Shown here piece by piece: positions 54,313 through 63,085 of a DNA stretch of 64,000 nucleotides. How positions within the stretch are numbered: the first letter of the stretch is position 1; each line of letters starts with the position of its first letter. The DNA comes from Galbibacter kalidii (GTDB taxonomy: Bacteria > Bacteroidota > Bacteroidia > Flavobacteriales > Flavobacteriaceae), in contig NZ_JAPFGA010000001.1 in the NCBI RefSeq assembly GCF_026241135.1, forward strand, positions 310,001 to 374,000, given 5' to 3'. Under the pieces are notes generated by a model. The model had not been told where the DNA came from and did no database searches. It saw only the letters and a list, made by a program, of their open reading frames with translations. Both the position numbers and the translations under genes were made by a program.

Positions 54313-55497
54313 TTAAAGATGATTAGACTTTTCGACGATGATAGCTGAAGCACCTCCTCCACCATTACAAATGGCCGCTGCTCCTAAAGAAGCATTGTTT
54401 TGTTGAAGGACACTTAGTAATGTGATGAGGATCCGTACTCCGGAGCATCCCAAAGGGTGTCCCAAAGATACCGCACCACCATTTACATTAACATTTTCAT
54501 CAGTCAGCCCCAAAATCTTCATATTTGCCAACCCCACTACAGAAAAAGCTTCATTGAATTCAAAAAAGTCGATGTCTTCCAGTTTTAAATCAGCTTTAGC
54601 CAGCGCTTTTGGCAATGCTTTTGCCGGGGCCGTGGTAAACCATTTGGGTTCTTGAGCGGCATCGGCATAACTTCGGATTGTTGCTAAAGGCTTTAGTCCA
54701 AGTTCCTTAGCTTTTTCTTCACTCATTAACACAACCGCTCCGGCACCGTCGTTTATGGTAGAGGCATTGGCAGCAGTTACAGTTCCATCCTTGCTGAATG
54801 CAGGTCTGAGAGATGGTATTTTATCGAGTTTTACATTTTTAAATTCTTCATCTTCTTCAATGGTAATAGCATCCCCACGTCTTTGAGGCACTTCAACAGG
54901 GACAACTTCGTTAGTAAACTTTCCTTCTTTCCATGCCTTGGCAGACCTTTCATATGATTGTATAGCAAAAGCATCCTGATCTTCCCTGGAGAATTGATAT
55001 TCCTTAGCGCAGATATCACCACAAACACCCATGGCATTTTGGTCGTAAGCATCTGTCAGTCCGTCTTTTTGCAGTCCGTCTTCCAATCCGCTAGGACCAT
55101 ATTTCACGCCTTTTCTCAAATGTGTGTAGTGAGGGATCAGGCTCATGTTTTCCATTCCTCCCGCAACAATGATAGAAGCGTCACCCAAAGCGATAGCTTG
55201 AGCTCCTTGCATAACAGCTTTCATTCCGCTTGCGCAAACTTTATTTACTGTGGTACAAGGTACGGTGCTCGGGATACCGGCATAGATGGCAGCCTGTCGC
55301 GCAGGGGCTTGTCCTTCTCCGGCTTGAACTACATTTCCCATCAAGACCTCTTCTACCAAAGACGGATCTAAATCTATTTTTTCCAATGCTCCTTTTATGG
55401 CAACCGCTCCCAACCTTGGCGCAGGTATTGTAGAGAGCCCTCCCAAGAAACTCCCAATAGGGGTTCTGGCAGCCGATACGATTACAACTTTGCTCAT
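54313..55497 (-). CDS. Acetyl-CoA C-acyltransferase (thiolase)
   Basis: 394 residues, the standard thiolase length. Conserved segments are SAARTPIGSFLGGL (near 8-21), TVNKVCASGMKAVMQGAQ (acylated Cys near 88), the NEAFSVVGLANM His/Asn loop (near 319), and the GGGGASA with the C-terminal Cys in ICNGGGG (near 379-385). It would cleave or form acetoacetyl-CoA in fatty acid degradation or ketone metabolism. It is the first gene of a pair with the NlpC/P60 gene and is divergent from the HD protein. Confidence 0.92.
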   Translation of the reverse strand: MSKVVIVSAARTPIGSFLGGLSTIPAPRLGAVAIKGALEKIDLDPSLVEEVLMGNVVQAGEGQAPARQAAIYAGIPSTVPCTTVNKVCASGMKAVMQGAQAIALGDASIIVAGGMENMSLIPHYTHLRKGVKYGPSGLEDGLQKDGLTDAYDQNAMGVCGDICAKEYQFSREDQDAFAIQSYERSAKAWKEGKFTNEVVPVEVPQRRGDAITIEEDEEFKNVKLDKIPSLRPAFSKDGTVTAANASTINDGAGAVVLMSEEKAKELGLKPLATIRSYADAAQEPKWFTTAPAKALPKALAKADLKLEDIDFFEFNEAFSVVGLANMKILGLTDENVNVNGGAVSLGHPLGCSGVRILITLLSVLQQNNASLGAAAICNGGGGASAIIVEKSNHL

Positions 55498-55592
55498 AAT
55501 ACTCGTTTTGTTGTTGCGAATTTAGTTATTTTAAAAAGATAATCATAAGAAGTTCTATTTTAATAAATAGCAATATGGACACTATTTTTTGT

Positions 55593-55600
55593 TACATTTG
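55593..55600 (+). promoter_or_regulatory. Putative -7 element of the PgpH-type gene
   Basis: TACATTTG is an exact TAnnTTTG match 19 bases before the ATG at 55620. No TTG is seen at the usual distance upstream. Confidence 0.5.
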
Positions 55601-55619
55601 AATATCAATACCCTATTTA

Positions 55620-57668
55620 ATGAAGCGTTTTTTGGATAACTTTTATAAAAATCAGTCCCTGATCTACAAGGGATTTTTATTTCTGGCTACCATTGTGCTT
55701 ATCGTTTATATGTTTCCCAAAGGCGGGAAATTCAAGTATGATTTTCAGAAAGGGAAATTGTGGCAACACGAAACCCTCTATGCTCCTTTTGACTTTGCGA
55801 TCTACAAAACAGATGCTGAAATAAAGAGCGATAAAGCAGCTATAAGGGCAGCTCATCTTGATTATTTCAGATATGATGAAGAGACAAGAGAAGTTGTCTA
55901 TGAGGGGTATGATGAAAAATTCCCAACCTATTTTTCTTCAGAAGGATACGACCAAAAGAATCGAGATCGATTGTTTACCTACGGAAAGGAATTACTGGAT
56001 GATTTATATGAAAATGGGATTGTTCAGAACGGTTCAGACCACAGTAATGAAAAAGTGGTAAACATAGTGAGAGGAAATGAAGAAAGCAGCATTCTTTACG
56101 GAAATTTTATAAAACTGAACCAGTTGGAAGGGCTGATCAATAATTTTTTGGAAAGAAAAGGGATTTCAGAATACAGTTCTTTATTCAAAAGCCTTTATTT
56201 CGATATTATTCAACCCAATGTGTTTTTTGATGACGAGCTTACACGGAAGACCTTGGAAATAGAATTGGGGAAAGTGACTTCCACAAGGGGGACGATAGAT
56301 AGAGGGAAACGAATTGTTGCAAAAGGAGAAGTGGTTGAAGGTGAAAAGTACACCATGCTTAATTCGCTTCGGAAAGAATATCAGTCTAAATTATGGAGTG
56401 AGAACAATTATAATTGGATTGTTTTAGGATACACCATTCTTGTTGGACTGGCACTTTTTATGCTGATGTTGTTCCTGCAAAAATACAGACAAGAGGTTTT
56501 TATAAACAACAACAAGGTTACTTTTATCTTCTTCAATGTATTGGTCATGATATTTTTAACGACCACGGTGGTTAAATACAATGTAGACTATGTGTATGTG
56601 GTTCCATTGTGTATCATGCCCCTGATATTGAAAGCCTTTTTCGACCCCAGATTAGGACTGTTTACACATGTATTGACGGTTTTACTGTTAGGTTTTATTG
56701 TTCCGAATAGCTTTGAATACGTTTTCTTGCAGACTATAGCCGGAATTGTGACCATTCAAACCATATCAGAACTACACAAACGAGCGAATTTGTTTATATC
56801 TGTAGGCCAAATCACTTTGGTTTATATCATTGCCTATTTTGCTTTTTATGTGATCCATGAGGGGAATTTTGAAAATATTAACTGGATTACCTTCGGATAT
56901 TTTATATTGAATGGTTTAGCTACTTTGGCAGCATTTCCGTTGATATATATTTATGAAAAACTTTTTTCGTTGGTTTCCGATGTTTCCCTGTTGGAGTTGT
57001 CCGACACCAATTCAAAACTTTTAAAAGAGCTTTCAGACAAAGCTCCGGGAACATTCCATCATTCATTACAAGTCGCTAATCTAGCTGAAGCGGCGGCCAA
57101 TGAAATTGGGGCAAACTCCATGTTGGTAAGGGTAGGAGCCCTGTACCACGATATTGGGAAGATGAACAATTCGACCTATTTTACCGAAAACCAAACTACG
57201 AGTGTGAATCCACATAATGAATTATCCCCAAAGGAAAGTGCCAAAATTATTATTGACCATGTGATAGAAGGAATCGAACTCGCAAAAAAGAACAAGTTGC
57301 CAGATCGGGTGATCGATTTTATACGAACACATCACGGAACTACTTCGGTTTATTATTTCTACAAGAAAGCTCAAGAAATGGACGAACATGTAAACAGAGC
57401 GGATTTTCAATATCCCGGACCCATACCATATTCAAAGGAAACGGCTATTTTGATGATGTCTGATGCTGTGGAAGCAGCATCCAAGAGTTTGAAGAATCCG
57501 ACCTTTACGATTGTAAATGATTTTGTGGATAAAATCATCAACAAACAAATAGAAGAAGAACAGTTTTTGAACGCAAATATTACATTTAAGGAAATTCAAT
57601 CGGTAAAAAAGGTTTTAAAGCAAAAACTGACGAATATCTATCACTTAAGAATTGAGTATCCAGAGTAG
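55620..57668 (+). CDS. PgpH-type membrane HD phosphohydrolase (7TM-HD)
   Basis: 682 residues. One helix (about 18-33) precedes a periplasmic 7TMR-HDED-type sensor domain (about 40-255). Seven hydrophobic helices follow (about 265-460). The cytoplasmic C-terminal HD domain (about 470-670) has HHSLQVANLAEAAANEIGA (near 480-498), GALYHDIGKMNN (HD near 508-509) and RTHHGTTS. Homologues (PgpH) hydrolyse cyclic-di-AMP. It is a long monocistronic gene; the tRNA cluster follows after a 230-base gap. Confidence 0.87.
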   Translation: MKRFLDNFYKNQSLIYKGFLFLATIVLIVYMFPKGGKFKYDFQKGKLWQHETLYAPFDFAIYKTDAEIKSDKAAIRAAHLDYFRYDEETREVVYEGYDEKFPTYFSSEGYDQKNRDRLFTYGKELLDDLYENGIVQNGSDHSNEKVVNIVRGNEESSILYGNFIKLNQLEGLINNFLERKGISEYSSLFKSLYFDIIQPNVFFDDELTRKTLEIELGKVTSTRGTIDRGKRIVAKGEVVEGEKYTMLNSLRKEYQSKLWSENNYNWIVLGYTILVGLALFMLMLFLQKYRQEVFINNNKVTFIFFNVLVMIFLTTTVVKYNVDYVYVVPLCIMPLILKAFFDPRLGLFTHVLTVLLLGFIVPNSFEYVFLQTIAGIVTIQTISELHKRANLFISVGQITLVYIIAYFAFYVIHEGNFENINWITFGYFILNGLATLAAFPLIYIYEKLFSLVSDVSLLELSDTNSKLLKELSDKAPGTFHHSLQVANLAEAAANEIGANSMLVRVGALYHDIGKMNNSTYFTENQTTSVNPHNELSPKESAKIIIDHVIEGIELAKKNKLPDRVIDFIRTHHGTTSVYYFYKKAQEMDEHVNRADFQYPGPIPYSKETAILMMSDAVEAASKSLKNPTFTIVNDFVDKIINKQIEEEQFLNANITFKEIQSVKKVLKQKLTNIYHLRIEYPE

Positions 57669-57822
57669 TATTTTCCTCACTAAGTGAGATTTTAAATGCT
57701 TCGGTGTTTGCGTTGAAATGTTTTTTAGGTTTTTTCGCCTAATGTCTTGCGAACTTACCCCGAGGTAGTTGACTGAGCATTAGACAGCTGATGAAAACAG
57801 CAAAAAATAATTATAAAAATAG

Positions 57823-57853
57823 TTGCATTCTTATGGATGAACTGCTACATTTG
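57823..57853 (+). promoter_or_regulatory. Putative promoter of the tRNA cluster
   Basis: TTG at 57823-57825 and TACATTTG at 57846-57853 are 20 bases apart, an exact match to the Bacteroidota promoter pattern. It lies 45 bases before the tRNA-Ser gene and would start transcription near 57860. Confidence 0.7.
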
Positions 57854-57898
57854 CATCCGCAATTTTAGATTGCACGTTCATAATAAATAAAGAAGAAA

Positions 57899-57985
57899 GG
57901 AGAGGTGCCGGAGTGGTCGAACGGGGCTCCCTGCTAAGGAGTTGTACCCTTACGGGTACCGGGGGTTCGAATCCCTTCCTCTCCG
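57899..57985 (+). tRNA. tRNA-Ser (GCU anticodon)
   Basis: Acceptor arms GGAGAGG (57899-57905) and CCTCTCC (57978-57984) pair fully with discriminator G. The anticodon loop in CTGCTAAGG gives GCT. The long variable arm (near TACCCTTACGGGTAC) is typical of tRNA-Ser, followed by GGTTCGAATCC in the T arm. 87 bases, no encoded CCA. Confidence 0.95.
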
Positions 57986-58155
57986 CTTTTTTTAAATTTA
58001 ATTATGGAATTTTAACAGCTTCAGTTGTTTCTACGGGGTGTAGTACCGTGTCAAGCACGGCATAAACTCCGCCCGGTTCCTGGTCTACTTACCTAAGTAG
58101 GTATATTGGAATTTGGGATATGAATATTGAAGTTTTAATTGCGTAAGCAATTTTT

Positions 58156-58230
58156 CGGGGTGTAGCGTAGCCCGGTTATCGCGCCTGCTTTGGGAGCAGG
58201 AGGCCGCAGGTTCGAATCCTGCCACCCCGA
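58156..58230 (+). tRNA. tRNA-Pro (UGG anticodon)
   Basis: Acceptor arms CGGGGTG (58156-58162) and CACCCCG (58223-58229) pair, with discriminator A. The anticodon stem-loop CTGCTTTGGGAGCAG gives TGG. The T arm is GCAGGTTCGAATCCTGC. About 75 bases, no encoded CCA. The 170 bases between it and tRNA-Ser hold a small hairpin (CCGTG/CACGG near 58047) but no gene. Confidence 0.95.
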
Positions 58231-58282
58231 CAACATAGAACGTTCCTGTCCCTATCTATGATAGACGAGTTTGCAGGAATAG

Positions 58283-58356
58283 GGTCTCGTAGCTCAGCTG
58301 GATAGAGCATCTGCCTTCTAAGCAGACGGTCACAGGTTCGAATCCTGTCGAGATCA
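58283..58356 (+). tRNA. tRNA-Arg (UCU anticodon)
   Basis: Acceptor arms GGTCTCG (58283-58289) and CGAGATC (58349-58355) pair with one G-U, discriminator A. The anticodon stem-loop CTGCCTTCTAAGCAG gives TCT. The T arm is CAGGTTCGAATCCTG. 74 bases, no encoded CCA. It is the last tRNA of the cluster and is followed by a strong hairpin and a recombinase remnant, the usual neighbourhood of an integration site. Confidence 0.95.
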
Positions 58357-58360
58357 CATT

Positions 58361-58399
58361 AAGGGACACATCTAATCTTGTTAGATTTGTCCCTTTTTT
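58361..58399. terminator. Terminator hairpin after tRNA-Arg, possibly bidirectional
   Basis: AAGGGACACATCTAA (58361-58375) pairs with TTAGATTTGTCCCTT (58381-58395) with one mismatch, and T follows to 58399. On the minus strand the same hairpin is at the end of the recombinase remnant, so it may end transcripts from both sides. Confidence 0.85.
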
Positions 58400-58642
58400 A
58401 ATACCCCTTATTTTACTGCCCATGAGTAAGATAAGGTCGGTTGCTTGATTAAGTCGAACGGTTCGAACTTTTGATCCGTCAAACTCCAATTTTTCAGGAA
58501 ACATTGAACCAATGATCTTTCTCTTTTGCAAAACATTCCCGTTTTCATACAATACATCCAGTTTGGAAAGACTGCTAAAGGCACTGTCGTAGGCGTTTAA
58601 TGCCTTATACAGGAATTGAACTACCATAATAGGTAAGAACAT
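58388..58642 (-). pseudogene. C-terminal remnant of a serine site-specific recombinase
   Basis: The minus-strand frame from about 58642 to 58388 reads VVQFLYKALNAYDSAF, then LYENGN, then IIGSMFPEKLEFDG, then RTVRLNQATDLILLMG. This is the pattern of the extreme C-terminal region of large serine recombinases that I recall from Bacteroidota. The N-terminal catalytic domain and DNA-binding domain are absent; the fragment is cut off right at the stop codon of the regulator gene. The frame reads on through the tRNA-Arg without a stop until 58256, which is a read-through artefact. No independent start or role is supported. It marks a decayed mobile element at this tRNA locus. Confidence 0.6.
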
Positions 58643-58643
58643 A

Positions 58644-61643
58644 CTAACTTTTCTTGATATCGTACTGTTCCGCATATTCCGAAGGTGATACTTTAAAGGT
58701 TTCCTTAAAGCAAGTGGCAAAATAAGCGGGCTGATTAAATCCAACCCGGTAAGCGATTTCTGAAATACTTACCCCTGATTTTTTGAGTAATTGTACGGCC
58801 AGCTTTAAACGCTGATCTTTTATAAATTCTGTTGCCGACTGCCCGGTAAGGGCTTTTAATTTACGATGTAGCTGCATCCGACTCATACACATGGCCTCGC
58901 CAAAGTTTGCCGCATTAAAAAGGGGTTCGGTGAGGTTTTTTGCCAAAACTTCTTTAAGCCGTTTTATAAAAACGTGATCTTTAGGCGAAACTTTCATCGC
59001 TGTTGTACTAAACAAGTCCGTATTCCTAAATTGCTGTTGGATCAACTGTCTGTTCTTTAATAAATTTTCTATCAGTACCCGGAGTTTCTCCTGCTGAAAT
59101 GGTTTAACAATATAGGCATCGGCTCCAGTCTTCAAACCACTGATCTCATTATGGCTCCCGGATTTTGCGGTAAGTAGTACTATGGGGATATGAGAGGTAC
59201 GTTCATCGTTTTTAAGCGTATTAACCAGGGATATGCCATCTTTTTGAGGCATCATAATGTCGGAAATAATAATATCGGGAATAGTTTTTACGGCTTTTTG
59301 AACTCCTGTCATACCATTTTCAGCCTTTAAAACCCTGTAATCCTCCTTAAATATATTTTCCACAAAAAGACATATGTCTGCATTGTCATCTACAATAAGC
59401 AACAGGGGTTTATCATCGGCAAGTATATCTGCCCCATTGATAATTTTACTGTCTTCATGCTCCGTGCCGGAGAAAGGCAGGGTTTCTTCTGAAGGATAAT
59501 GTCCTGTGATTTCATCTTCCGAAAAGGCTTCCCTGGTTACAGGAAGGGATACCCTGAAGCACACTTCCCCGTTTTCATTTTTTGTGACCGCAATGTCCCC
59601 GTGGTTTACAGACACCAGTTCCTTGATCAAGGAAAGCCCTATGCCCACTCCTCCGCTGTTGGTATCGGATTGGTAAAAGCGGGTAAAAATATGTTCTATA
59701 TCCGCTTCATCCAGCTGTGAACCGGTATTTTTTATCCAAAAAACCGCATTGCTGCCTTTTTGTACAACCTCTACTTTGACATATCCGTCCCTGTCAGTGT
59801 ACTTTACGGCATTGGAGAAAAGGTTCGACAAGATCTTGTGTAATATTTCACGATCAAACCAGGCCATTTTTATACCGGTTATGCTGTATTGAAACCTGAT
59901 CTCCTGTTTATCTGCGAGATAGTGAAAAGGTTCCAAAAGCTGACGAATAAAAAGTTCCAGGTTGTAATATCCAACAACGAGCCTTCCGCCCCCGGCATCC
60001 AGACGGGATAATTCCAGTAACTGGTCTATCAGCTCCATCATGCGGTTCGCATTGCGTTGAATAAGGTGGAAGTCCAGTTCATCATCTGCAGATAATCCTT
60101 TTTTGGAAAGTTGGTGTTCTACCGGTCCTGAAATAAGGGTTAAAGGCGTCCTGAACTCGTGCGAGATATTCGAAAAAAAACGGGTCTTTGCTCTGTCCAA
60201 TTCTTTTAGTTTTTTTGTAGTCTTCTCCCGGTTCTTGTACAGCATAAAAATACTCACTGCCCCGAGGAGTAATATACCTGATGTGGCAGCAAAAATGATC
60301 TTTTGGGTTTTTTTCTGCTGCTCCACCAGCTTATTCCTGGCTGTTAATAAAGTGATCTCCTGTTCCTTTTTTTCAGCTTGGTACCGGGTTTCCAGTTCTG
60401 ATAATTTACTTTGGTTAATTTCCTTTTCTTTTTCAATTTGAAGTCCATACCACTTTTCCTCGGATAATAAAGCATTTTTATAATGTTCTGTAGAACGATA
60501 TAGTTGGGTCAAACCTTTATAGGCGACTTCTTCAAGATAACTGTTTTCCAGTCGGGACGCCAAACTCACCCCTTCTTTCAATTTATTTTCTGCTTCTGTA
60601 TAATTGCCTTTTCTGGTGCTTAACATCCCTTTGTGTATAAGTGCACTGGCCATATGAAAAGTATCCTTGTCCTTTACGCCCAACTCGTATTCTTCCTGAA
60701 GAACAGCAGCAGCTTCACCATACCTGTCCGACAATAAATATACCTTTCCCAGTACGTTAAGTGCCGCAGCCCTGTTCTTAGGTATTCCCTGCTCCCTGAA
60801 AAATTGTAGGGCTGGTCTTAACAAAGATTCTGCTTTCTCATACTGTTTACGGATAAAATAAATTTCGGCAATCTCAATATCGATCTCATACACCAGGATA
60901 TCTTCCCCTTTTTCCGCATATCCCTGCCTACCCTTGACTAAATATTCCAGACCTTTATCAAGTTGAAGTAATTCTTCTTTAAATATTACACCTATATTGG
61001 CCAATGAGCTATTACAATAAGAAGCTCCCTCCCTGTCATAGACCACACACAGCGAATCTACTTTCAGATAATAACTGATGGCTTCATGAAAATTTCGTTC
61101 GGATGAAGCAATATCTCCCATTCTAAAATATGCCAACAAGGTGTTTTGTGGAAATTCTGAAGCGGAGGCTTCTACAATCTCCTTTAAAACGTATTTGGCG
61201 GAATCGGTTTTCCCTTCTTCGAAATATATTGAAGATTTCCAGTTGAGCACATGAAACTCTCCCGGCTTATAGCTGCCGTTTTTTTTTAACAGCCTATAAG
61301 CCTCATCCAGGATTTGATGCGCTTGTTTATAATTTTCCCTTCGCATATCCACATAGGCGGTAAATACGGAAAGGTCTGCAATGCCTTTTGGGATTCCGCT
61401 TTTTTTGGCTTGTTCGTAGCCTTTTTCAGTATAAAACTGGGAAGAATCGAGGTTTTTATGTATCCAATAGGGAAAAAGGTCGTTATAGGCTTCAATCCTA
61501 ATAGAGTCGTTTGTAGTTGTGGCAATAATATCTTTTATGGAATCCAGCTTGCGGGAGGTCTGTGCCATACATATAATACATCCCCATAATACGAGATTAA
61601 TGGCAAGAAGATATTTTTTATGAACATCATGGCAATTTGACAT
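58644..61643 (-). CDS. Hybrid two-component regulator (TPR sensor, kinase, receiver, AraC output)
   Basis: 999 residues. A signal/anchor (about 10-27) and TPR-like helical repeats (about 40-430) form the sensor. A membrane helix follows at about 450-470 (IIFAATSGILLLGAVSIFML). The kinase has the H box FFSNISHEFRTPLTLI (His495), the N box LSNLFSNAVKYT and the G box GGVGIGLSLIKEL. The receiver has VDDNAD, the phosphorylated Asp795 in IISDIMMPQKDG and LLTAK. The C-terminal AraC domain (about 905-999) ends KVSPSEYAEQY. TPR sensors in place of a propeller mean the signal may be a protein or peptide. It is last in a minus-strand run after the OmpA and small peptide genes. Confidence 0.92.
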   Translation of the reverse strand: MSNCHDVHKKYLLAINLVLWGCIICMAQTSRKLDSIKDIIATTTNDSIRIEAYNDLFPYWIHKNLDSSQFYTEKGYEQAKKSGIPKGIADLSVFTAYVDMRRENYKQAHQILDEAYRLLKKNGSYKPGEFHVLNWKSSIYFEEGKTDSAKYVLKEIVEASASEFPQNTLLAYFRMGDIASSERNFHEAISYYLKVDSLCVVYDREGASYCNSSLANIGVIFKEELLQLDKGLEYLVKGRQGYAEKGEDILVYEIDIEIAEIYFIRKQYEKAESLLRPALQFFREQGIPKNRAAALNVLGKVYLLSDRYGEAAAVLQEEYELGVKDKDTFHMASALIHKGMLSTRKGNYTEAENKLKEGVSLASRLENSYLEEVAYKGLTQLYRSTEHYKNALLSEEKWYGLQIEKEKEINQSKLSELETRYQAEKKEQEITLLTARNKLVEQQKKTQKIIFAATSGILLLGAVSIFMLYKNREKTTKKLKELDRAKTRFFSNISHEFRTPLTLISGPVEHQLSKKGLSADDELDFHLIQRNANRMMELIDQLLELSRLDAGGGRLVVGYYNLELFIRQLLEPFHYLADKQEIRFQYSITGIKMAWFDREILHKILSNLFSNAVKYTDRDGYVKVEVVQKGSNAVFWIKNTGSQLDEADIEHIFTRFYQSDTNSGGVGIGLSLIKELVSVNHGDIAVTKNENGEVCFRVSLPVTREAFSEDEITGHYPSEETLPFSGTEHEDSKIINGADILADDKPLLLIVDDNADICLFVENIFKEDYRVLKAENGMTGVQKAVKTIPDIIISDIMMPQKDGISLVNTLKNDERTSHIPIVLLTAKSGSHNEISGLKTGADAYIVKPFQQEKLRVLIENLLKNRQLIQQQFRNTDLFSTTAMKVSPKDHVFIKRLKEVLAKNLTEPLFNAANFGEAMCMSRMQLHRKLKALTGQSATEFIKDQRLKLAVQLLKKSGVSISEIAYRVGFNQPAYFATCFKETFKVSPSEYAEQYDIKKS

Positions 61644-61700
61644 CTGAAAAATTTCAATCTATTAAAGTTAAAAAAAGTATTCCGAATACCTGTAAAAAAC

Positions 61701-61796
61701 CTACAACAAACCTTTGTAAATCAAAATCATAACAATTATTATTACCAGCATAAAGGCTATAATCAAAGACATTTTATGGCTCCATTTGCTCCTCAT
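61701..61796 (-). CDS. Candidate 31-residue single-helix membrane peptide
   Basis: ATG at 61796 opens a 31-residue frame that ends with TAG at 61701. After a basic start (MRSKWSHKM) come about 18 hydrophobic residues (LIIAFMLVIIIVMILIY) and a short KGLL tail, so it would be a one-helix membrane peptide. It is 21 bases after the stop of the OmpA gene and 57 before the HTCS gene, all on the minus strand. It is too short for family recognition and could be chance, but the location between an envelope protein and a sensor kinase is suggestive. Confidence 0.4.
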   Translation of the reverse strand: MRSKWSHKMSLIIAFMLVIIIVMILIYKGLL

Positions 61797-61817
61797 TTTC
61801 CATACGGGTTATCCTGG

Positions 61818-63059
61818 TTACAGCTTAATAAGTTCTACCCGTCGGTTACGCGCCTTGCCTTCGGCAAGTGTATTATCGGCAACAGGTTCGGTTTCTCCTT
61901 TACCTTCAATAAAAAGCCTTCCGGTTTTTATATGGTATACATTTAACAGGGCCTGTCTTACGGCTTCGGCACGTTTAAAAGATAATTCTTTATTATTAAA
62001 CATATCGCCATCAGAATCGGTATGGCCTACGATTTTTAACTTCAAGCCGGGGTCTTCCTGCAATATATCGGCTATTTCCTTTAAAATACCGTAGGATCCC
62101 GGTGCTATCTGAAACGAATTCACGGCAAATTGTATTCCCGAAGTACTCCACTTTCCATCTTTGTCCAAGGTACTCCGAATGTCTTTTCCTGCTGCTGCTA
62201 TGCGAAGGCCGGTAATGTAAAACCCGTCTTCCGGAGCCGGGATCAATTCTGTGGCCTGGAAATAAAAACTGTTTCGGAGTGATTCCGGCTCAAAAGCGCG
62301 GGGTAGGTCAAATATTTTTTTCTGATCCATATACAACCTTATGCGTGTTCCGTTAACACTAATACTAACCTTTATTACTTTTCCTGCCATCTTATTCGCA
62401 GGATATTCCTTGTTGGTTTCACGGCCGGAATATATAGAGGTACTATAACCTAATTCTTTTTCAAAATGAGCTATCTTAAAATAAAAAAGCGCTTTGGACC
62501 GCAATCCCCTTTTAGCGGGATTGGCACTCCCGGAAAACCCGAAAGTCACGGGGGCACGCTTTATACCTGCCGGATAATACAAATGAAATTCTACCGTGAA
62601 ATTTTCCGGCAAAGGCCTCCCGGTTTCGGGATAGCTTAATGTTCTGTCCGGTACCCGCAACCATTTGTCTTCCCGCCCCGTAATGAAAACTACCTCTCCT
62701 GAGCCGTTGGTATTCCATTTAGCAGGAAAATCTCCTTTACGATCTATGCCAAAGTCGTCATAAAACAATACTTTGTCTCCGGCAATAAAATCGAATTTGT
62801 TATTTATGTTTACGCTTTGTGTTGAGTTGCGTTCCTGTATAACAACTGGTGGCTGACGCTTTTTTCCGCCTGCATTTGTACCCGGCTTGAGGATGCTGTC
62901 TGTAACGTTTTCCATTTTCTCTTCCTCCTTGTGCTCCAATTTGCGCTTTACTGTCTTTTGTGCTTTTTTCTTTAGTTTTTTTAATAATTGGGCATGGGTA
63001 TCTGGAATAAAGGTTATTGATAAGGATGCAACCAAGATTATATTGAAATAAAATTTCAT
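61818..63059 (-). CDS. OmpA-family outer-membrane/envelope protein with central beta-sandwich
   Basis: 413 residues from ATG 63059 (MKFYFNIILVASLSITFIPDTHAQ signal); the frame extends upstream to 63167 but that stretch has no family likeness. A Lys/Glu-rich linker (about 26-60) is followed by a central beta-sandwich (about 95-270; FDFIAGDKVLFYDDFG near 106) that resembles a LamG/ConA fold. The C-terminal OmpA peptidoglycan-binding domain (about 295-413) has LKLKIVGHTDSDGD, LSFKRAEAVRQAL and GKGETEPVADNTLAEGKARNRRVEL. It would tether an extracellular domain to the wall. It is 26 bases after the repeat-protein gene. Confidence 0.88.
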   Translation of the reverse strand: MKFYFNIILVASLSITFIPDTHAQLLKKLKKKAQKTVKRKLEHKEEEKMENVTDSILKPGTNAGGKKRQPPVVIQERNSTQSVNINNKFDFIAGDKVLFYDDFGIDRKGDFPAKWNTNGSGEVVFITGREDKWLRVPDRTLSYPETGRPLPENFTVEFHLYYPAGIKRAPVTFGFSGSANPAKRGLRSKALFYFKIAHFEKELGYSTSIYSGRETNKEYPANKMAGKVIKVSISVNGTRIRLYMDQKKIFDLPRAFEPESLRNSFYFQATELIPAPEDGFYITGLRIAAAGKDIRSTLDKDGKWSTSGIQFAVNSFQIAPGSYGILKEIADILQEDPGLKLKIVGHTDSDGDMFNNKELSFKRAEAVRQALLNVYHIKTGRLFIEGKGETEPVADNTLAEGKARNRRVELIKL

Positions 63060-63085
63060 GGTTTCTAAGTTTTTAATGATTTTAT

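Noticed and set aside
58256-58744. 162-residue frame reading through tRNA-Arg and into the end of the regulator gene
   Set aside because: Its two ends are a shadow of the regulator and an antisense read-through of the tRNA gene; only the central part looks like a recombinase remnant, kept as a pseudogene.
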